Shown here: in pieces, positions 61,129 through 64,000 of the stretch | Numbering within the stretch: position 1 is the stretch's first letter | Layout: each line of letters starts with the position of its first letter | NCBI RefSeq assembly: GCF_037969875.1 | Contig: NZ_CP150218.1 | Coordinates: 3,100,001-3,164,000, forward strand | DNA length: 64,000 nucleotides | Source of the DNA: Paenibacillus sp. FSL R7-0337 | GTDB taxonomy: Bacteria; Bacillota; Bacilli; Paenibacillales; Paenibacillaceae | Reading direction: 5' to 3' | Program-made: the position numbers and the translations under genes | Notes under the pieces: generated by a model | Seen by the model: the letters and a program-made list of their open reading frames with translations, nothing else | Databases searched by the model: none | Told to the model about the DNA's origin: nothing

Positions 61129-61876
61129 ACCGGTCCACCAGCGATTTCATCTTATGGAGCAGCGTGCGGACATCCTGCACCTTCGTGCTTCCGGTCTGCG
61201 GATCAATAATGGAAGAATAGATATGCGGGATCACCTGCGGTACGCCTGCCTGAAGCGCAATCTCCAGAATGGGCGCGAAGTTATCCAGATCGATTCCGCC
61301 TGTAGGCTCCAGGGCAAATCCGGCTTCTCCGCAGGCCTGGGCCACCGCACGATACTCTTCTTCCAGCTCCAGCCCTTTCATCGGAAAATATTTGAGTGCA
61401 TTGCCGCCCATATCCCGGACCAGGGCAATGGCAGCGTGCACTGGAACGATGGCCTGCGAAGCATTCCCCGCGCTGACCGGCCCGGTGGAAATATTGACAT
61501 AGCCCGGCTGTCCGCAGGGAGAGACCAGGCTGTTAATCCAGCTGTCCTTGGCTCCCAGGTTAGCACGGGTCGCGCCTACAGCCGGAAAGACCTGGTTGAT
61601 ATGGCTGCCCGCATAGCTTGCAGCAATCTCTGCGACCACCGCCGCCTGGCGGTTGTCCCCGGCACCAAGCCCGATGGATACGGCATCCTGGATCCCCTGT
61701 CCGTACTCCGTCATAGCGGCGGACGCTTCCTGGGCGTTGGCGTAATTTTTGGAGAGTACGCCCACCAGAACATGCCCTTCGGCAGCCTCGTAGATATCCT
61801 TGGCGTTCCCGATACTGCCGGCCAGGACATTCAGTGCCGCTCTGTTCTTATAAAAACGCTCCTGAATCTTGCTCAT
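61121..61876 (-). CDS. dgaF: KDGP aldolase (DgaF/DagF family)
   Basis: 251 residues. Long KDGP-aldolase-type barrel with VLVGVLSKNYANAQEASAAM, SIGLGAGDNRQAAVVAEIAA, GYVNISTGPVSAG and ALEPTGGIDLDNF. The Lys in ALKYFPMKG probably forms the Schiff base. It splits 2-keto-3-deoxy-6-phosphogluconate into pyruvate and glyceraldehyde 3-phosphate. Start and stop with the upstream gene overlap as TAATG. It differs from the short Eda aldolase. Confidence 0.85.
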   Translation of the reverse strand: MSKIQERFYKNRAALNVLAGSIGNAKDIYEAAEGHVLVGVLSKNYANAQEASAAMTEYGQGIQDAVSIGLGAGDNRQAAVVAEIAASYAGSHINQVFPAVGATRANLGAKDSWINSLVSPCGQPGYVNISTGPVSAGNASQAIVPVHAAIALVRDMGGNALKYFPMKGLELEEEYRAVAQACGEAGFALEPTGGIDLDNFAPILEIALQAGVPQVIPHIYSSIIDPQTGSTKVQDVRTLLHKMKSLVDRYA

Positions 61877-62982
61877 TATGATCTGCCCCCTATAATCTCT
61901 TGAATTCTGCTGACGATAACCTGGAGATCATCGCCCTGCAGCGATCTCGGATCGATATCGAAATATCCCTGCTTCACGCCATAGTCCCGCGTATACACGG
62001 CAATATCGCCTTCCCGCAGGCGGTCATTGACCTCTCTTGCATCCCTTCCCGCAGCAGCGGCATCAATCTGGATGCGTCCCCGGTAAATCGCCCGCCCCGC
62101 TTCATCCTGCACGGTGCGGACCGACACGCCGGGAAGACCGGCGAGCGGCTGAAGTGCCTCCAGCGCCTGCTTCTCCTGCTGGCTGTTGTCCGCCTTGTCC
62201 TGATATTCATCCAAAGCCTGGAGCAGCCCGAAGGTCGTCTCTTTGCCGACCTTCATGCTGCGGCCGATCCCGTGCAGCTGCACCTTCAGCCAGCCGATGT
62301 ATTTCTTCCCGCCCGCTACAATGCCCGAAGTTGGACCTTCCACCGCCTTCGAGCCGCTGTAGATGGCCAAATCGGAATACTGGACATATTTGCGCAAGTC
62401 CTCCTCCGCAGCCGCATCAACAATCATCGGCACACCCCTGCGCCGGGCAACCTCCCAGGCCTCCTCCACCGAGATCATATTCTTCTGGACGGCGTGGTGG
62501 GATTTCACATAGAGAATCGCTGCGGTACGTTCCCCGATGGCCTGTTCAATATGCTCTACGCGGCCTTCATTCGCATATCCCGCTTCAACCACCCGCCCTC
62601 CGCCAAGGAAGACCATTGTCTCCACCGGCGCTCCATACTGCACGTTATGGCCTTTCAGCATGATAATCTCATTCTTCAGCACCGGCTCCTGATGCAGGCG
62701 CAGGCTAAGCCGCGGATCTCCGGCGGTCACTATGGCCGCCACCGACAGCGCAATGCCGCTGGAGGCCGAGTTCACCACAACGGCTCCTTCCGAGCCGAGC
62801 AGACGGGCGATGTAATCTCCCGATTTGTCCACCAGATCCGCGATTTCCACATACCGCTGCCCTCCTTGCTTCATTGCCTCCATGACTGAATCCGCCGGTG
62901 CAGACACGCCAAGGATGCTCATTCTTCCGCTGGCATTAATCACACGCTTCAATCCATATTTAGCCTGTAATGAGTGATCCAT
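61876..62982 (-). CDS. dgaE: DgaE-type PLP-dependent ammonia-lyase (SelA-like fold)
   Basis: 368 residues. Conserved SelA-like start LKRVINASGRMSILGVSA, then the PLP Lys in AIYSGSKAVEGPTSGIVAGG, NSASSGIALSVAAI and VKSHHAVQKNMISVEEA. In Salmonella DgaE dehydrates and deaminates D-glucosaminate 6-phosphate to KDGP. The order DgaE-aldolase-kinase suggests a similar amino-sugar-acid route here. The start ATG 62982 behind AAAGGAG replaces an ORF start 26 codons upstream. It overlaps the amidohydrolase gene by 23 bp. Confidence 0.85.
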   Translation of the reverse strand: MDHSLQAKYGLKRVINASGRMSILGVSAPADSVMEAMKQGGQRYVEIADLVDKSGDYIARLLGSEGAVVVNSASSGIALSVAAIVTAGDPRLSLRLHQEPVLKNEIIMLKGHNVQYGAPVETMVFLGGGRVVEAGYANEGRVEHIEQAIGERTAAILYVKSHHAVQKNMISVEEAWEVARRRGVPMIVDAAAEEDLRKYVQYSDLAIYSGSKAVEGPTSGIVAGGKKYIGWLKVQLHGIGRSMKVGKETTFGLLQALDEYQDKADNSQQEKQALEALQPLAGLPGVSVRTVQDEAGRAIYRGRIQIDAAAAGRDAREVNDRLREGDIAVYTRDYGVKQGYFDIDPRSLQGDDLQVIVSRIQEIIGGRS

Positions 62983-64000
62983 TGATAAAGACTCCTTTTG
63001 CTTCAATATAGTGGTGCGCGGTCCGCACCCCGCCCTCTGAGTCCATAAGCTGTTTCTCACCGTCTTCCAGGGAGAATAAGGTCAGATTCGCCTGCCCCCC
63101 TACCCGGATCTGCCCAAGCTCCGGCTTGCCGAGCCACTCTGCGGCGCTGCTGGTGACGGCACGGATTACCTCTTCCAGACTGTAGCCGAGATAGAGGAAC
63201 TTGGTCAGTACATCCGCCATGCTGTACACCGGACCGTTCAGCCGGTTGCCCCGGTAGATGTCTGTGCTGATCGTATTCAGCACGATACCAGCCGCCTTCG
63301 CTTGTTCCGCCACCCGGAAGGAGAAGCTTGCGGTGCCATGCCCTACGTCCAGTTGGACACCCCGGTCTACAGCATCCAGCAGTTCCGGCAGCGGTGTGCC
63401 GTCCGCCCGGAACAGATTATTGGCTTTGCCGTTCAGGTAATGAGTAATTACATCGCCCGCCCGCAGCAGCTCCAGCACTTCAGAGATAGCAGGCGGCGCG
63501 GAGCCGATATGCACCATGAGCGGAAGCTTCGTCTCATCCGATAAGGTTCGTGCCAGCTTAAGCGGCTGTATGCCGCTGCCCTTAACGACGCTTTGGCTGA
63601 TGCGGGCTTTCAGGCCGACGATGAATTCAGGATAAGCCTCCACTGCTGCAAGCGCGCGGGCCCGGTCAATCCACTCCAGCTGCGAGAGCTCGTCGGTCCG
63701 CGCAAGTCCGATTCTTGAGATATTAAGCAGTGCGAATACCCGGGTATCGGCCAGAAGACTCGCACTGTAAAAAGCCCCGATCCGGTCTGCTCCGCAGCTC
63801 CCGGCATCCACCAGTGTCGTCACCCCCTGCTTCACCCCGATCTCGTCAATCTGATCGCCGTAGGGGTCAAGCTCCGGCACAGCATGCACATGCAGATCAA
63901 TCCATCCGCTGGAGCCGTATAACCCGGAGCAGTCCAGCAGGCTCCTGCCTTCCGCCTGGCCCGGCGGGGTAATCGCGGTAATGATCCCGCCCTGAATGGA
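62960..64000 (-). CDS. Amidohydrolase/deacetylase family metallohydrolase (5' end outside window)
   Basis: The C-terminal 346 residues are in the window; the reading frame is open to the window edge. The metal motif GWIDLHVHA (His-x-His) and FIVGLKARISQS (carbamylated Lys), LPLMVHIGSAPP (His), VITHYLNGK (His) and LQLDVGHGTASF (His/Asp) place it in the AHA_3915/EF_0837 amidohydrolase group, which is encoded next to DgaE-type enzymes. It probably removes an acyl or carbamoyl group from the amino-sugar acid before DgaE acts (inference). Confidence 0.85.
   Translation of the reverse strand, partial: SIQGGIITAITPPGQAEGRSLLDCSGLYGSSGWIDLHVHAVPELDPYGDQIDEIGVKQGVTTLVDAGSCGADRIGAFYSASLLADTRVFALLNISRIGLARTDELSQLEWIDRARALAAVEAYPEFIVGLKARISQSVVKGSGIQPLKLARTLSDETKLPLMVHIGSAPPAISEVLELLRAGDVITHYLNGKANNLFRADGTPLPELLDAVDRGVQLDVGHGTASFSFRVAEQAKAAGIVLNTISTDIYRGNRLNGPVYSMADVLTKFLYLGYSLEEVIRAVTSSAAEWLGKPELGQIRVGGQANLTLFSLEDGEKQLMDSEGGVRTAHHYIEAKGVFINGSLITG

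Overview
The window looks like the chromosome of a Paenibacillus-type Firmicute. Reasons: ribosome binding sites are AGGAGG-type with frequent TTG/GTG starts; there is a SigB partner-switching locus; the carbohydrate block is an LplABC-type importer with a YesMN-type two-component system; and xylA, xylB and a ROK-type XylR are arranged as in Bacillales. Genus assignment is inference from protein resemblance. No rRNA, tRNA, CRISPR array or insertion sequence was recognised.

Region 1 (1-10.6 kb) is a general stress-response locus read on the minus strand: response regulator-PP2C phosphatase, a 1222-residue hybrid kinase with three receivers, a CheR-type methyltransferase, a second hybrid kinase, then rsbV, rsbW and sigB. 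It recalls the RsbY/RsbK/RsbM arrangement known from the Bacillus cereus group, with an extra kinase. A SigB-like promoter precedes rsbV. An AT-rich WG-repeat gene lies beyond the sigB terminator.

Region 2 (10.7-24.7 kb) holds stress and envelope genes: YflT-like and DUF948 proteins (the latter with a SigB-like promoter), a DUF1328 peptide, an SH3-NlpC/P60 hydrolase, a CDF transporter, an ABC-F ATPase, a metallo-hydrolase and a CvfC-like protein. A lysine riboswitch with promoter and terminator sits directly upstream of a lysP-like permease. A MerR regulator remnant, a DUF3889 protein and a transglutaminase-like protein follow.

Region 3 (25-40.2 kb) is for plant-type sugars: GH95 fucosidase, solute-binding lipoprotein, two permeases, YesM/YesN-type sensor and regulator, xylB, xylA and divergent xylR. 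Several cre-like sites and a XylR-operator-like palindrome are visible. Region 4 (40.3-46 kb) has an AT-rich patch (lipoprotein, phosphodiester glycosidase), glutaredoxin, thioredoxin reductase and a P1B-4-type metal ATPase with two Fur-family boxes upstream. Region 5 (46-57 kb) has GH94 phosphorylase, a giant GH2 protein and a small protein in one operon, a NodB-type deacetylase, and a divergent, apparently inactive PEP-utilising-enzyme barrel. Region 6 (57.7-64 kb) has metY and a GntR / KDG kinase / KDGP aldolase / DgaE / amidohydrolase operon cut by the window end.

The most unusual signal is non-coding. Three intergenic regions (24.8, 36.9 and 57.2 kb) each carry four 15-bp imperfect palindromes of form NTGYA-N5-TRCAN, with start-to-start spacings of exactly 51, 62 and 51 bp in all three, although the sequence between them is not conserved. 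A 51-bp tandem array at 46.5 kb, built around a closely similar palindrome, and two partial copies look related.
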